Part shown: in pieces, positions 49,440-59,890 of the stretch
How the letters are laid out: each line of letters begins with the position of its first letter
Numbering within the stretch: position 1 is the first letter of the stretch
Origin: Effrenium voratum
Lineage: Eukaryota > Sar > Dinophyceae > Suessiales > Symbiodiniaceae
DNA: 64,000 nucleotides
Reading direction: 5' to 3'
NCBI GenBank assembly: GCA_963377175.1
Contig: CAUJNA010001480.1
Location: 789,441-853,440 of the forward strand
Notes under the pieces: generated by a model
Database searches by the model: none
What the model was told of the DNA's origin: nothing
Seen by the model: only the letters and a program-made list of their open reading frames with translations
Program-made: the position numbers and the translations under genes

Positions 49440-49760
49440 GGTTTCGCAAGGATTGAATTGCGTGGCTGGCGCAGCATTTTGGTGAGGTCGGGTGCAGATT
49501 TTGTGGCAGGCGCAGCACTTTCGCAAGGTCAACTTTTCTCAAGGATTGAATTGCGCGGCAGGCGCAGCACTTTCAAAAGGTCAGGTGCAGATTTCAAGGC
49601 AAGCGCAGCGCTTTTGCAAGGTCAAGTGTAGATTTCGTGGCAGGCGCAGCACTTTCGCAAGGTCAAGTACAGATTTCGGGGCAGGCGCAGCACTTTCGCA
49701 AGGTCAAGTGCCAAGTACAGATTTCGTGGCAGGCACAGCACTTTTGCAAGGTCAACTTTC
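49440..49760. repeat. Tandem array, units about 38-52 bp
   Basis: About six copies of a unit with 'ggcgcagcactttcgcaagg' and 'agatttcgtgg', with variable spacers. Confidence 0.85.
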
Positions 49761-49764
49761 GCAG

Positions 49765-50030
49765 CCGGGGCTCGAAAATCGCAATTTTTAAGTACGAAAG
49801 TAGTATGCGAAGTCAACTTTCGCAGCTGGGGCTTGAAAATCACAACTTTTAAGTACGAAAGTAGTACGCGAAGTCAACTTTCGCAGCTGGGGCTTGAAAA
49901 TCGCAACTTTTAAGTACGAAAGTAGTGCGCGAAGTCCACTTTCGCAGCTGGGGCTTGAAAATCGCAACTTTTAAGTACGAAAGTAGTACGCCAAGTCAAC
50001 TTTCAGGGATTGAAAATCGCAACTTTTAAG
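49765..50030. repeat. 61-bp tandem array, about 4.5 copies
   Basis: The unit holds 'aagtcaactttcgcagctgg', 'ggcttgaaaatcgcaac' and 'agtacgaaagtagta', and repeats at 60-61 bp with few changes. Confidence 0.9.
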
Positions 50031-50031
50031 T

Positions 50032-50139
50032 ACAGATATAGATGGATAGATAGATAGATCGATAGACAGATTGAGAGATAGCTAGAGATAGATAGAAAGA
50101 GATAGAGAAAGAGATAGATGGATAGATAGAGAGAGAGAG

Positions 50140-50171
<32 letters not shown>

Positions 50172-50255
50172 CAAGATAGATAGATAAATAGACAGAGGGA
50201 GAGAGAGAGATACAGAGATAGAGAGATAGATAGATAGATAGAGAGAGAGATAGAT

Positions 50256-50315
<60 letters not shown>

Positions 50316-50650
50316 GGATGGATAGATAGATAGATAGAGAGAGAGAGATAGATAGATAGAGCGATAGATAAATAGATAGATAAACGATCTACAAACAGAT
50401 AGATAGATAGACAGACAGACAGATAGATAGATAGATAGATAGATAGAGAGATAGATAAATACATAGAAACAGAGATAGAGAGAGAGATAGATGGATAGGT
50501 AGTTAGGTAGATAGATAGGTAGAGAAAGATAGATAGACAAGCAAACAAAAGAAAGAAAGAAAAGACAGATAGAAAGAAGGAAAGAAGGGAGGAAGGAAAG
50601 AAAGGAAGAAAGGAAGAATGACGGAGAAAAAGAGTCAAGAAAAGAAAGAG
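50032..50650. repeat. (GATA/GAGA)n array
   Basis: GATA, GAGA and GAAA units over about 600 bp. Long frames on the minus strand are repeat artefacts. Confidence 0.95.
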
Positions 50651-50864
50651 AAAGAGAACTATAGTGTTTATATTTTTGAAACTTCCGCTTACCGGCTTCG
50701 CCGGCTCTACTGGTACTTGTTATGTGATTATCTGATTTTCTGATGCCTACTCGGGTGCCAACACGTTGGAGCTTAGAGAGTAAATCCTAGGCATTCTTGG
50801 CAAGCCGCTGGAGATGCTGGCGGGTGTGGAATGCGAAAGCCACAAAAAGCAAAAAAAAGCCCGC

Positions 50865-50951
50865 CTCAGTGGGAAGAGGTCAACATCGACGACACATTTG
50901 TTTCCGATGCATGGATAGTCGACCATGCTGAAGGAAGGCATGGGAATGCGC
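50865..50951 (-). CDS. Exon with YPCI-VVDVDLFPLR motif (upstream copy of a duplicated exon)
   Basis: Acceptor CCAG|G and donor CTGAG|GC bound 87 bp (phase 1 entry, phase 2 exit). It reads RIPMPSFSMVDYPCI and then CVVDVDLFPLR. A related copy sits at 49009-49075, about 1.9 kb downstream in the same direction, so this is a duplicated exon most likely belonging to the ankyrin gene. Function of the motif unknown. Confidence 0.55.
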
Positions 50952-51908
50952 CTGGCAAACCTTGAGCCAGGCTGTGGGACATAAGGCTGCGCTTGCAACT
51001 TATGCCAAGCTTCCCTTTCCATTAAATCCGTTGACTTCTGTTGCCTTCAAGCGAATTATTTGCACACGCCGCTTGCTTTCGCACAAATCGCGGTCGAGGT
51101 CCCGGGCAATGGCGATTTGGCCCAAGGGCGTGATCTCTGCATCCTACCAAAATGCGGTAAGGCCAGAAATGTCAATCTGCTCGAATTGAAGTTTCAGCTG
51201 TAAATGTGGAAGTTGCCTCAAGAACTTGGGTCTGTGTCTGGCAGCTCAAACATCACAAGAGGTGAAGAATTACTCCGTGGATACCGCCCTCCCTTGCCAC
51301 CGAAGCCACCAGAGATTTAGTTGTGGCACATGCTGAACGAGAACCTCGGTTCGGGTGGTTGGGTCGTTGCCGCACTGCCAATCTCTGAATACAAAAACCC
51401 TAGACCCTCCGCAGTCCATGTCATGAAAAGACCGTCCTGTCAGCCACGGAGTCTGCAGTTACTCTACATGCACAGCATCAAATGGCAGGGACAAATGAAC
51501 ACGATGAATGGTAAGTAAAATGAGGGAGGTTGAGTAACTCATATGAACATCCTCTGACTTTGTATCCCTCGCAGGCAGCACACAACGGGTTTGTGAGTGG
51601 CTTCAGTCAATTACCAGCCTATCTGTGTGTGTGTGTGCCAGGTATGACAATCAGTTGCAAACCATCCAGCAGCATCAAAACGAATGCATGTGATCTTATT
51701 GGCACATACTTACGAGCAATAAACCCAGCCAAACTAATGAGCGGCCAAAACACTATGATCATGAATGGATGATGAAGTCCGTTGGCTCTGTGTGAATCAA
51801 TTAAACCACTCTCACACATGCCTCTCCGAAACAGCCGTTCCTGTCAGAAAGGAGGATTTGAGTTCTTTGGATCGCCTTTAGCGTTGGCATCTGATTCTTT
51901 TGCGCGCA

Positions 51909-51956
51909 AACACCATGCGCCGAATCCGCCGAATCCGCCGAATCCGCCGCATCCGC
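51909..51956. repeat. 9-bp tandem repeat at an exon edge
   Basis: Units of cgaatccgc on the plus strand, just beyond the donor of the 51957-52007 exon candidate. Confidence 0.85.
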
Positions 51957-52007
51957 CTCTGTGGCCGTGGTCAGGCATCCAACCGCTGCCAACTCTTGAA
52001 TGGCGGC
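51957..52007 (-). CDS. Exon candidate ending in a 9-bp repeat
   Basis: Seventeen codons between CTTGAG|G and ACAGAG|GC read AAIQELAAVGCLTTATE. If the donor is skipped, the frame stays open through a GCGGATTCG tandem array coding ADS repeats. Unassigned. Confidence 0.45.
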
Positions 52008-52441
52008 CTCAAGAACGGAAACCTTTCCCGAAGCGGTAGGCGCCCGCGTGGGACAAACTCCAGGGCTTCAGGAGGCCCAAAAAGGCGACGTTGGGACACA
52101 TTGGCGATTACCCATATAACAAAGAAATACATCACGATGCCTTCTTGTTCGGTCGGATTGAAACGGCAACGGGGAGGGCAGTTGTCACACTTTGAGAGAA
52201 AGGCCTGCTCTACTGCGGGTGCAAAAACAATTGCCAGCCGAAGAAAGGCTTGGTTGAGCAAAAGCAGCTTTTCACATGGGATGTGGTCCCCATTGGCAGT
52301 GTTCCTTCTATCCGCAGTGTCGGGACCACAAATTAATTTAATTGGACTTGGGGTACTGCATCTTCGCAGCCAAGTTGGCGGACACGCCCAATGCGAGCAG
52401 GGTGGTAAAGAGGTCTGAAACAATCGCAGCTCACGGCACTT

Positions 52442-53086
52442 GTGGTTTGTTTTTCCGGAAGAATGTGGGGATACTTATCACTTGGGTCTCACCCTGACCA
52501 TTGGAACGGTTGGAACCTGATTGAACAAAGGGACCACAAGGTCCAAACATGCTCCAGGAGTGGAGTCCAGGGCAAGCATAACTTCTCAACTTCGGATCTT
52601 GCGGCTCAGCAAGGAACCTCCCCCCCGGAAAAGAGTACTCAGGCATCTACGTCCATCAGCTCTAGTGACGGAGGCTGCACCACCTGCACGTTCTCTCCCT
52701 CTCTCTCTCCCTCTCCATTTGCTGTGGATAAGTCAATGTCAAAGTCATGTCATCCTGACATCTGGTCACTATTACTGCCCAATATCCGCCGCGCGATCCA
52801 AAATGGACCATGCCCGGATCCTGTAGACTGCACAAAGCCAATGCAGCTTTCTAGCATATTCAAGTTTTGGCAGGAGATCAAGGCATTTAAGTTTAGGCAG
52901 GAGATCAAGGAACAAATTGACAACCTCGGTTTCATGTTGAAAAAAATCCCTCCTCGAGACGGCAAGAAACAAAACAGGAGATGGCTGACTGCCCAAGCGA
53001 CCTTTACCCACTGCAGAGAGCCCTCCCTTGATGATCCTTATTTTTACCCTCTTTTAGACCAATCAGAATGTGAGTCTTTACGATGA
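52442..53086 (+). other. Long plus-strand open frame, coding status doubtful
   Basis: A 214-codon frame is open on the plus strand. It includes FKFWQEIKAFKFRQEIKEQI, made by a short internal tandem duplication. It is the longest non-repetitive plus frame in the window, but one or so of this length is expected by chance in 64 kb, and minus-strand exon candidates flank it on both sides. Kept as an observation, not a gene call. Confidence 0.2.
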
Positions 53087-53368
53087 CTCCATTTCCATAC
53101 TAGACTTGTGGGTGTATGTGGTGTGGGCACTGGGTGAGTAGAGCCTGTGGCTGTTGTTTGATGAGTGGGGCCATCTGATCCCCCAAAGGGAAATAGCTCA
53201 AGGCAGTGAATCTGTGGCTCATACCAGCACTCTCTGTTTGTCTTTCTTTGGGTATTCTCTTAAACCACCTTTCACTTTGAGATTTGACTGTAGGTTCAGG
53301 AGCCGTCCGAAAAAAGGTTCCTGTTTCAGTCTGCGAACCGGCGCCTCTCTTCGACCTTTCGCTCTGGC

Positions 53369-53417
53369 CTCATTGAGCAGCGCCTTTGGCGCGCTCACGT
53401 CCATGCGCACGTGGGGC
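53369..53417 (-). CDS. Exon candidate, unknown protein
   Basis: Forty-nine bases between CCCGAG|G and AATGAG|GC read PHVRMDVSAPKALLNE. The intron upstream contains a small inverted-repeat element. Unassigned. Confidence 0.45.
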
Positions 53418-53504
53418 CTCGGGCTGGGTCTCTTCCTTCGAGTCCAAGCAACTGAGACGTGCCCAGGCGATCCTCTCCAAATCAGCCCAAGAGGCGATCC
53501 CGGA

Positions 53505-53637
53505 TTTTGGGACATGGGGGTTGATTGATACTCCTGACCCGAAATGATCAAGGGTAACTTTTCCCTTTCAGTGGGGAAAGTCATCTTGTTTGGTGGTTTT
53601 CTGAAAGGGACCTTTTGATCAACCCCCACATGCCCAA
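53505..53637. mobile_element. Small (about 130 bp) terminal-inverted-repeat element
   Basis: Ends 'gggacatgggggttgat' and 'atcaacccccacatgccc' are inverted copies. It has no coding capacity and resembles a miniature inverted-repeat element. It sits between two exon candidates. Confidence 0.5.
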
Positions 53638-53639
53638 CT

Positions 53640-53834
53640 CGATGACGGGGTCGATCTCAGCTGGCTGATCTCTTTCAGATGCCGCTTCAACTGGCTATCA
53701 GAAAGGTGCGCTGGCTTAGTCGTTCTCCTTCGGGCGACTTTGTGATTTAACATCGCGAGGCCGCGGACTTGTGGCACGAATGAAGAAACTGCAACGTGCT
53801 TCAAACCAGATTTCAGACTATCAACAAGCAACAT
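53640..53834 (-). CDS. Exon candidate, basic helical region
   Basis: The frame reads SGLKHVAVSSFVPQVRGLAM, then RRRTTKPAHLSDSQLKRHLK. Basic and helix-like. It runs down to the edge of the inverted-repeat element at 53.5-53.64 kb, where a GC donor (TTGG|GC) would place the element at the start of the intron. Ends approximate, family unknown. Confidence 0.4.
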
Positions 53835-54389
53835 TCTGGATGCGATCCCTCAACTTCAGATGCAAACAGTGCTGCGTCAGAGTGCCATCAATTCTGACCA
53901 CTGTGGCTTCCATGTGGCCAAACCTGAGATCTCCGACCACTTAGCTCGCCCGCAGTCAGCTGTACCCTTGGAAGGGGTGCGGATTTATTTTGGGATTTTT
54001 TTTTGTTTTGTTTTGGGATTTTTTTTTCGTTTTTCGTCCGGGCCAGCAAAATGTCGTATTTTACAGCATTTTCTCGCGAAATTGACGCATTTTACACTAG
54101 CTCGTCAACATCCCCAGCATCGTTTTCAACATCCCCCGCATGTCCGACCAACATCCCTAGCATCACCAACAAATCGTGGGTAACAAAATCCAAAAATGTA
54201 GCTGGCGGGTTGACGGGGTCAAAACAATGATGCTTCAAACAGGAGGGCATTTCAATCCCAGCAAAAAAAAACAAAAAAACAATTAAGAAAAACAGAGCGG
54301 GGTAGTGATGATTCGAACAGGGGTGCAATTAAATCTCTGCAAAAAGTCTAAAAAGTAGCGGGGGGGTTGGAAGAATTGATGATTTAGGG

Positions 54390-55750
54390 GTGAAGAATTG
54401 ATGATTCAACTAGGGGTGCAATTAATTAAATCTCTGTAGAAAATCTAAAACGTAGCGGGGGGGTTGGGGGGGGCGGCAGCCCCCCCATGATGTCGGAAGA
54501 AGTGGTGATTCAAGTAGGGTGCAATGATTCAAGAAAGGGTGTGATAGAATTTACAAGGCAGCGGGAGGGTTGGCGGGGGTGGCTTCCCCTATGATGTTCG
54601 AAGAAATGCATACATACAGACATACACGGACTACACAGATTACCTAAAATGTCGTATTTTGCAGCATTTTCTCGCGAAATTGGATGCTCGAAAAAGTGAT
54701 GATTCAAACAGGGGTGCAATTCAATCTCTGCCGGGCCAGTAAAGTGTCGTATTTTACAGCATGTTCTCGCGAAATATACCCCGCATGTCCCACCAACATC
54801 CCTAGCATCACCAACAAATCGTGTGACGGGGTCAAAGAAATGATGATTCAAGTAGGAGGGCATGTCAATCCCAGAAGTGATGATTTGAATAGGGGTGCAA
54901 TTAAATCTCTGCAAAAAGTCTAAAAAGTAGCGGGGGGGTTGGGGGGGGCGGCAGCCCCCCCCATGATGGTTCAAGAATTGATGATTCAACTAGGGGTGCA
55001 ACCCCCCCATGATGTTCGAAGAATTGATGATTCAACTAGGGGTGCAATTAATTAAATCTCTGTCGAAAATCTAAACGTAGCGGGGGGGGTTGGGGGGGGG
55101 CGGCAGCCCCCCCATGAGGTCGGAAGAAGTGGTGATTCAAGTAGGGGTGCAATGATTCAAGAAAGGGTGTGATAGAATTTACAAGGCAGCGGGAGGGTTG
55201 GCGGGGGTGGCTTCCCCTATGATGTTCGAAGAAATGCATACATACAGACATACACGGACTACACAGATTACCTAAAATGTCGTATTTTGCAGCATTTTCT
55301 CGCGAAATTGGATGCTCGAAAAAGTGATGATTCAAACAGGGGTGCAATTCAATCTCTGCCGGGCCAGTAAAGTGTCGTATTTTACAGCATGTTCTCGCGA
55401 AATATACCCCGCATGTCCCACCAACATCCCTAGCATCACCAACAAATCGTGTGACGGGGTCAAAGAAATGATGATTCAAGTAGGAGGGCATGTCAATCCC
55501 AGAAGTGATGATTTGAATAGGGGTGCAATTAAATCTCTGCAAAAAGTCTAAAAAGTAGCGGGGGGGTTGGGGGGGGCGGCAGCCCCCCCCATGATGGTTG
55601 AAGAATTGATGATTCAACTAGGGGTGCAACCCCCCCATGATGTTCGAAGAATTGATGATTCAACTAGGGGTGCAACTAATTAAATCTCTGCAGAAAATCT
55701 AAAACGTAGCGGGGGGGTTGGGGGGGCGGCAGCCCCCCCCATGATGTCGG
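54390..55750. repeat. Tandem duplication, period about 627 bp, 2.2 copies
   Basis: Matching anchors (gaagaattgatgattcaact) occur near 54392, 55018 and 55645. The first two copies are almost identical, including the same frame of about 159 codons on the minus strand. Confidence 0.92.
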
Positions 55751-55794
55751 AAAAACGCCACCTGCCGAAGAGGAACTGGGAATGCAAAGGATGC

Positions 55795-56035
55795 GAAAAG
55801 CCAAAAAGCCACCAAAAGCCGCATAAACCAGCAAAAAGCCGAAAAGCCTAGAAGCCCAGAAGCCGAGAAGCCAAGAAGCCGAAAAGCCAAGAAGCCAAGA
55901 AGCCAAGAAGCCAAGAAGCCAAGAAGCCCAGAAGCCGAGAAGCCGAGAAGCCAAGAAGCCAAGAAGCCGAAAAGCCAAGAAGCCATCAAGCCGAGAAGCC
56001 AAGAAGCCAAGAAGCCAAGAAGCCAAGAAGCCAAA
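55795..56035. repeat. AAGAAGCC 8-bp minisatellite
   Basis: Units aagaagcc with gaaaagcc and gagaagcc variants over about 240 bp. Confidence 0.93.
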
Positions 56036-56834
56036 AGCGAAAAAAAATCCCCAAAAAAAAACGAAAAAAAAATCCTAAAATAAATACCCCTCCCCTTGGA
56101 AGTTGTTTGTTCAACCTGGTCAAGCAAAGTTGGTTGGGGGTCGGGGCTCACACAGAAGGCCCTGACGATAAGACCGCGCGACAAACTCAGCCCATTTCAA
56201 GGTTTAAGGTACAATTCTCGCGGTACTTCATTGAGCTGCCGTGCTTGAACACCCCAGACGCCAGACATCCATGACTCCACTGCCACATGGCCGACGGTTC
56301 AATCTTCTAGTGCTATTCTAATTTGGGTGTCCTTTTTTTAAGCGTCCCCTTTTTGCGCTAAAGGCAAGGGAAGCCAGAAGGAAGAACGCCCAGGATTTGG
56401 GAGGTACGCATACTGAATTGAATCCCGAACAAAAAAGCAGCTTGGACTCACAGCTGAGACCTTGGCGGCAGGTGCACCTTGTCCGTGACCCTGCTGAGTG
56501 TAGAGCACAGCTGCTTTGCCTCGTGGCCAATGGCATGCCTTTGTGCAGTCGAATTCATTCCCTGGGATCCCAAGTGTTGACACCTAAGTATTTGCAGGTG
56601 CTTTATCCTTTTGCAGCGTACCCAAGTTTGTGCAGCTTGTTGGGCTCTTCTGGATTGGTCAGAGAAGATTTTGGACTGCTGCAATGGCTCTGCTGTGATC
56701 TGACGCTGTGCTGCCGGCCCCTGTGCAAGCCAGCTAACATCGGCATCAAACGGCAAAGCCATTGATGGAACGCGTCTCAAACGCCAGAAAGTGGCATGCT
56801 GGGAGTTGGGAGCTTGGGACGGGCGCTTCTGAGC

Positions 56835-56899
56835 CGTCGGCTTGCAAGTAGAGCTTGGTGAGAGGCGCATTCAGCATCTCCGGCGGATCGAAAAGCGGC
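56835..56899 (-). CDS. Exon candidate, unknown protein
   Basis: Sixty-five bases between GCCAG|G and GACG|GC read PLFDPPEMLNAPLTKLYLQA and then D. The G|GC exit in phase 1 matches junctions proven in the kinesin gene. Unassigned. Confidence 0.5.
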
Positions 56900-59245
56900 C
56901 TGGCATTCAACACCCGGGCCTTTGCGATGCATGGCAGGTCTCAGGCTTGCTTTCTGGCCCCAAGCATGCCTAAGAAGTCGCCACCGAACAAAATCCAACT
57001 CCACAAATACAGGTCGGGCTCAGAAACTCACACACCTAACCCATAGGGATCTCGTGTGCATCCTGAACTGCGTCGCCTTGGGAACTTGACTACAGCCTTT
57101 CAGATCAAGCCCAAATTGGAAAGCACATTGCTAGAAACAACTTCCGACATAAGTGTGTGGCATAGGTGTGTGTGTCTGTGTGTGTGTTTGTGTGCGCACG
57201 GGTATGTCTCGCTGTGTGTCTGTGTGTCTGCAAAACCAAAGGTGGGTATTGTCCACGGCCTTTGTGCAACGGGGGCATGCAAGTCACCACAAGATCGAGC
57301 TTGAAGGAATCTGAAGGATCTGAAGGGCCAAGCGGTCTGCCTGTTGCCGCGTGAGTGAGTTGATGGTGTTGACGCATCAGATGAAAAGGGCACGCTTCTC
57401 CAAGCTAAACTCGGCCTAGCTTTGGGGCTGATTGTTGATTTGGAATAGGCTGGGCTAGCTGTTCTGCAGATTTACATTTGTTTGGGGCCATCTTAGGCCA
57501 AACTTGGATTTGGCTTGGCATGGAATGTGGTTTTAGTGTTAACTTGAAGCTGCTTTGGGACTAGTTCGGCATGGGTTTATAAGCGACCTTGCAGCGGCTT
57601 CAGCATTGATTGCCTCGGACTTGCTGAGTTGGGGGTGAGGGGTTGCCGAATATGGCTTTACGGCACGCTCAGAGTGTCACAATTGAGTCAAGGTTCAATT
57701 TCCGATTCAAGGCGGGCCAGCGGAGAACGGCTTTGGTGTCCGCCCTTGGTTTCTAATTGGTCTAGGGCCCTACGGTGGGTTTAGGAGTAACTTGGGTGGG
57801 TTGACGGCGTGTTTGTGCAAGCCACAAAGTGAATGTAGCGCTGGAGTGAAGGCGAGTGGTGCTGTCTCTGGCTGCCCGGGCTGCAAAAACGTAAGGATTC
57901 AAAGCGAAATGCGTGCAGAACATGGCCGTGTTGGGAATGGACCTCGTGCTCCGAAATTTGACACCCGGTGTTGGTCAGAAAACCAACCAGGACATAATCC
58001 GTACAACGATGATGCTCGTAGACATGCACGTGTTGAACTGTCGAACATGTATAGTTAATCAACGAAATGGCTGACAAATCAAGAGGCAACAGTGTCAATC
58101 GCAGGTTGCGGGTGAGCCAATATCTCACTTGCCAGACCCCTGCAGTACCATGTGTCAAAGCGGCCATGTATCTTTGTGTTCAAGAAATGTAACATGTAAG
58201 CCAAGTAACCAGTTCATACTTGGCTCCTCTTGCAAGACTCTGAGCAATTCTTTCTACATCCAGTATCACAAAGCAATGAACCTCTGGGTCTCCGCAGCTT
58301 AAACCAAACCTGTGAAGGACCATCTAAATCTTTCAAGCAAGCCCCAACAACTGTCCATTGCCGTGCCAAGCGGACGTCTTCAAGGTTCAAGCAGATTGAG
58401 GCAAACCCAAAATGCTACATCCAAGTCTCTCCGATAGGCCCACACAATGCAGCGAATTGGATGTTATGATCGTCCCATCATAGACACAAACATCCATTAC
58501 CGCTGTCTTGCTGCTGCCTTTCATCATGCAGAGGTGTCAACACTTGAGTCATGCGCAAGTCCAAGCTTAAATGCGCAACTCGCAATATTCCGAAACGGAT
58601 CGTCCAATGGATATACGTATATACATTTGTGACAACACTGGTCGCGGGGCGAAATCTCAAAAAGGGCTGCACCCTTTCATTCATCAAGGTGGTCGTGCTT
58701 AGTCGCACGTATTTTCCCGCCCCCCTTGGGCAATTTTTGGGTTTGCCAACGCCCTAACAGGCGGCACCCCAGGTTGTACCTAGGTAGTCGTGCCATATCG
58801 CCTGAAATTCATAGGGTTCGGGTGAGCGGGATCAACTTTGTGGGGGGGTTGCTTTGAGCCAATATCTCATATTGGCGCGGGGCAACTCAGACATGCGCAC
58901 TGAGTCTCAACAATAGTGGATGAAAATCTACGCACCAAGTTTGGTTCATGAACTCTCCCAGCTGTTCTGGATAGGACTATCGTTTCAACCCCCATCGGGG
59001 TTATTTGCTCGACTCAGTTGAGGACAATAGAGGTTCAACTAACAACACGCATATGGTGGATTCTATTTGCGTGCAGGTTGAAGCACTGTCTGAATCATGT
59101 TCTGTTTAGGATGGGGCTCCATGGCAACTTGCTTAAACCAGTTCGGGGTGTCTTGAACCAGGGACCCCGCTTTTGATGGAACAAGGAAAGCTGAAAGGAA
59201 ACCAGCCCCCTGGATTTGGATTCTCCCTTAGACCCAACTTCGCAC
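56900..59245. other. No supported gene
   Basis: Contains a GT run at 57163-57190 and a degenerate TTGGGGCTG-type stretch at 57400-57640 on the plus strand. No convincing frame. Confidence 0.45.
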
Positions 59246-59332
59246 CGCGAGGCAATTGGCGCCGGCTCTGCAGCTGCGACTCAAAGAAGCGCCGCGGGAC
59301 CAGGCAAACGGCACGGCCCGGCATGGTGCGCC
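59246..59332 (-). CDS. Exon candidate, arginine-rich
   Basis: Eighty-seven bases between GCGCAG|GG and CGCG|GT read RTMPGRAVCLVPRRFFESQL, then QSRRQLPR. It is the rightmost minus-strand exon candidate with both sites. Unassigned. Confidence 0.4.
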
Positions 59333-59444
59333 CTGCGCAGCACATGTGTCGATGACGATACACGCCACCACTCGCGGGTAGTCATGGTGCCCCCTGAAGC
59401 CATACTATGGACGACACCCTCCGTTAACCCAACGCGAAGAAGTT

Positions 59445-59760
59445 TGAGTGTGTGTGTGTGTGTCTGTGCGTTCGCATGTTTCAACGCATGTATGTTTGTA
59501 TGCTTGTAGGTGGTTCTGCTTGTGAGTGTGTATGTGTGTGCGTGTGTATGCGTGTATGTGCGTGCGGGTGTGTGGGTGTGTGGGTGTGTAGGTGTGTGTG
59601 TGTGTTGTGTGTGGTGTGTGCATGTGGTGTGTGTGTGTGTGTGGTGTGTGCGTGCGTGCGTGCGTGTGCGTGTGCGTGTGCGTGTGCGTGTGCGTGTGCG
59701 TGTGCGTGTGCGTGTGCGTGTGCGTGTGCGTGTGCGTGTGCGTGTGCCGTGTGCCGTGTG
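59445..59760. repeat. (TG)n / (CGTGTG)n array left of the gap
   Basis: TG and CGTGTG hexanucleotide units run straight into the N block. Confidence 0.95.
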
Positions 59761-59860
59761 NNNNNNNNNNNNNNNNNNNNNNNNNNNNNNNNNNNNNNNN
59801 NNNNNNNNNNNNNNNNNNNNNNNNNNNNNNNNNNNNNNNNNNNNNNNNNNNNNNNNNNNN
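59761..59860. other. Assembly gap, 100 N
   Basis: Exactly one hundred N, flanked by GT-rich arrays on both sides. A fixed length of 100 usually marks a gap of unknown size. Confidence 0.98.
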
Positions 59861-59890
59861 TATTATGTCGGTACGCCATTACCTATCAAC

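Larger units (their letters stand above)
53966..56102. mobile_element. About 2.1 kb element with imperfect terminal inverted repeats
   Basis: The left end 'aaggggtgcggatttatttt' followed by T-runs pairs with the right end, where A-runs are followed by 'aaaataaatacccctcccc'. Arms are roughly 45-60 bp. The inside is a 627-bp tandem duplication and an 8-bp minisatellite; no transposase frame was seen. Target-site duplications are not obvious. Confidence 0.55.

Noticed and set aside
50003..50638. 211-codon minus frame rich in S, I, Y and L
   Set aside because: Pure GATA/GAGA repeat translation.
56397..56765. 122-codon plus-strand frame
   Set aside because: Opposite to every supported exon, no recognisable motif, and a 140-codon minus frame overlaps it, as expected for a stop-poor stretch.
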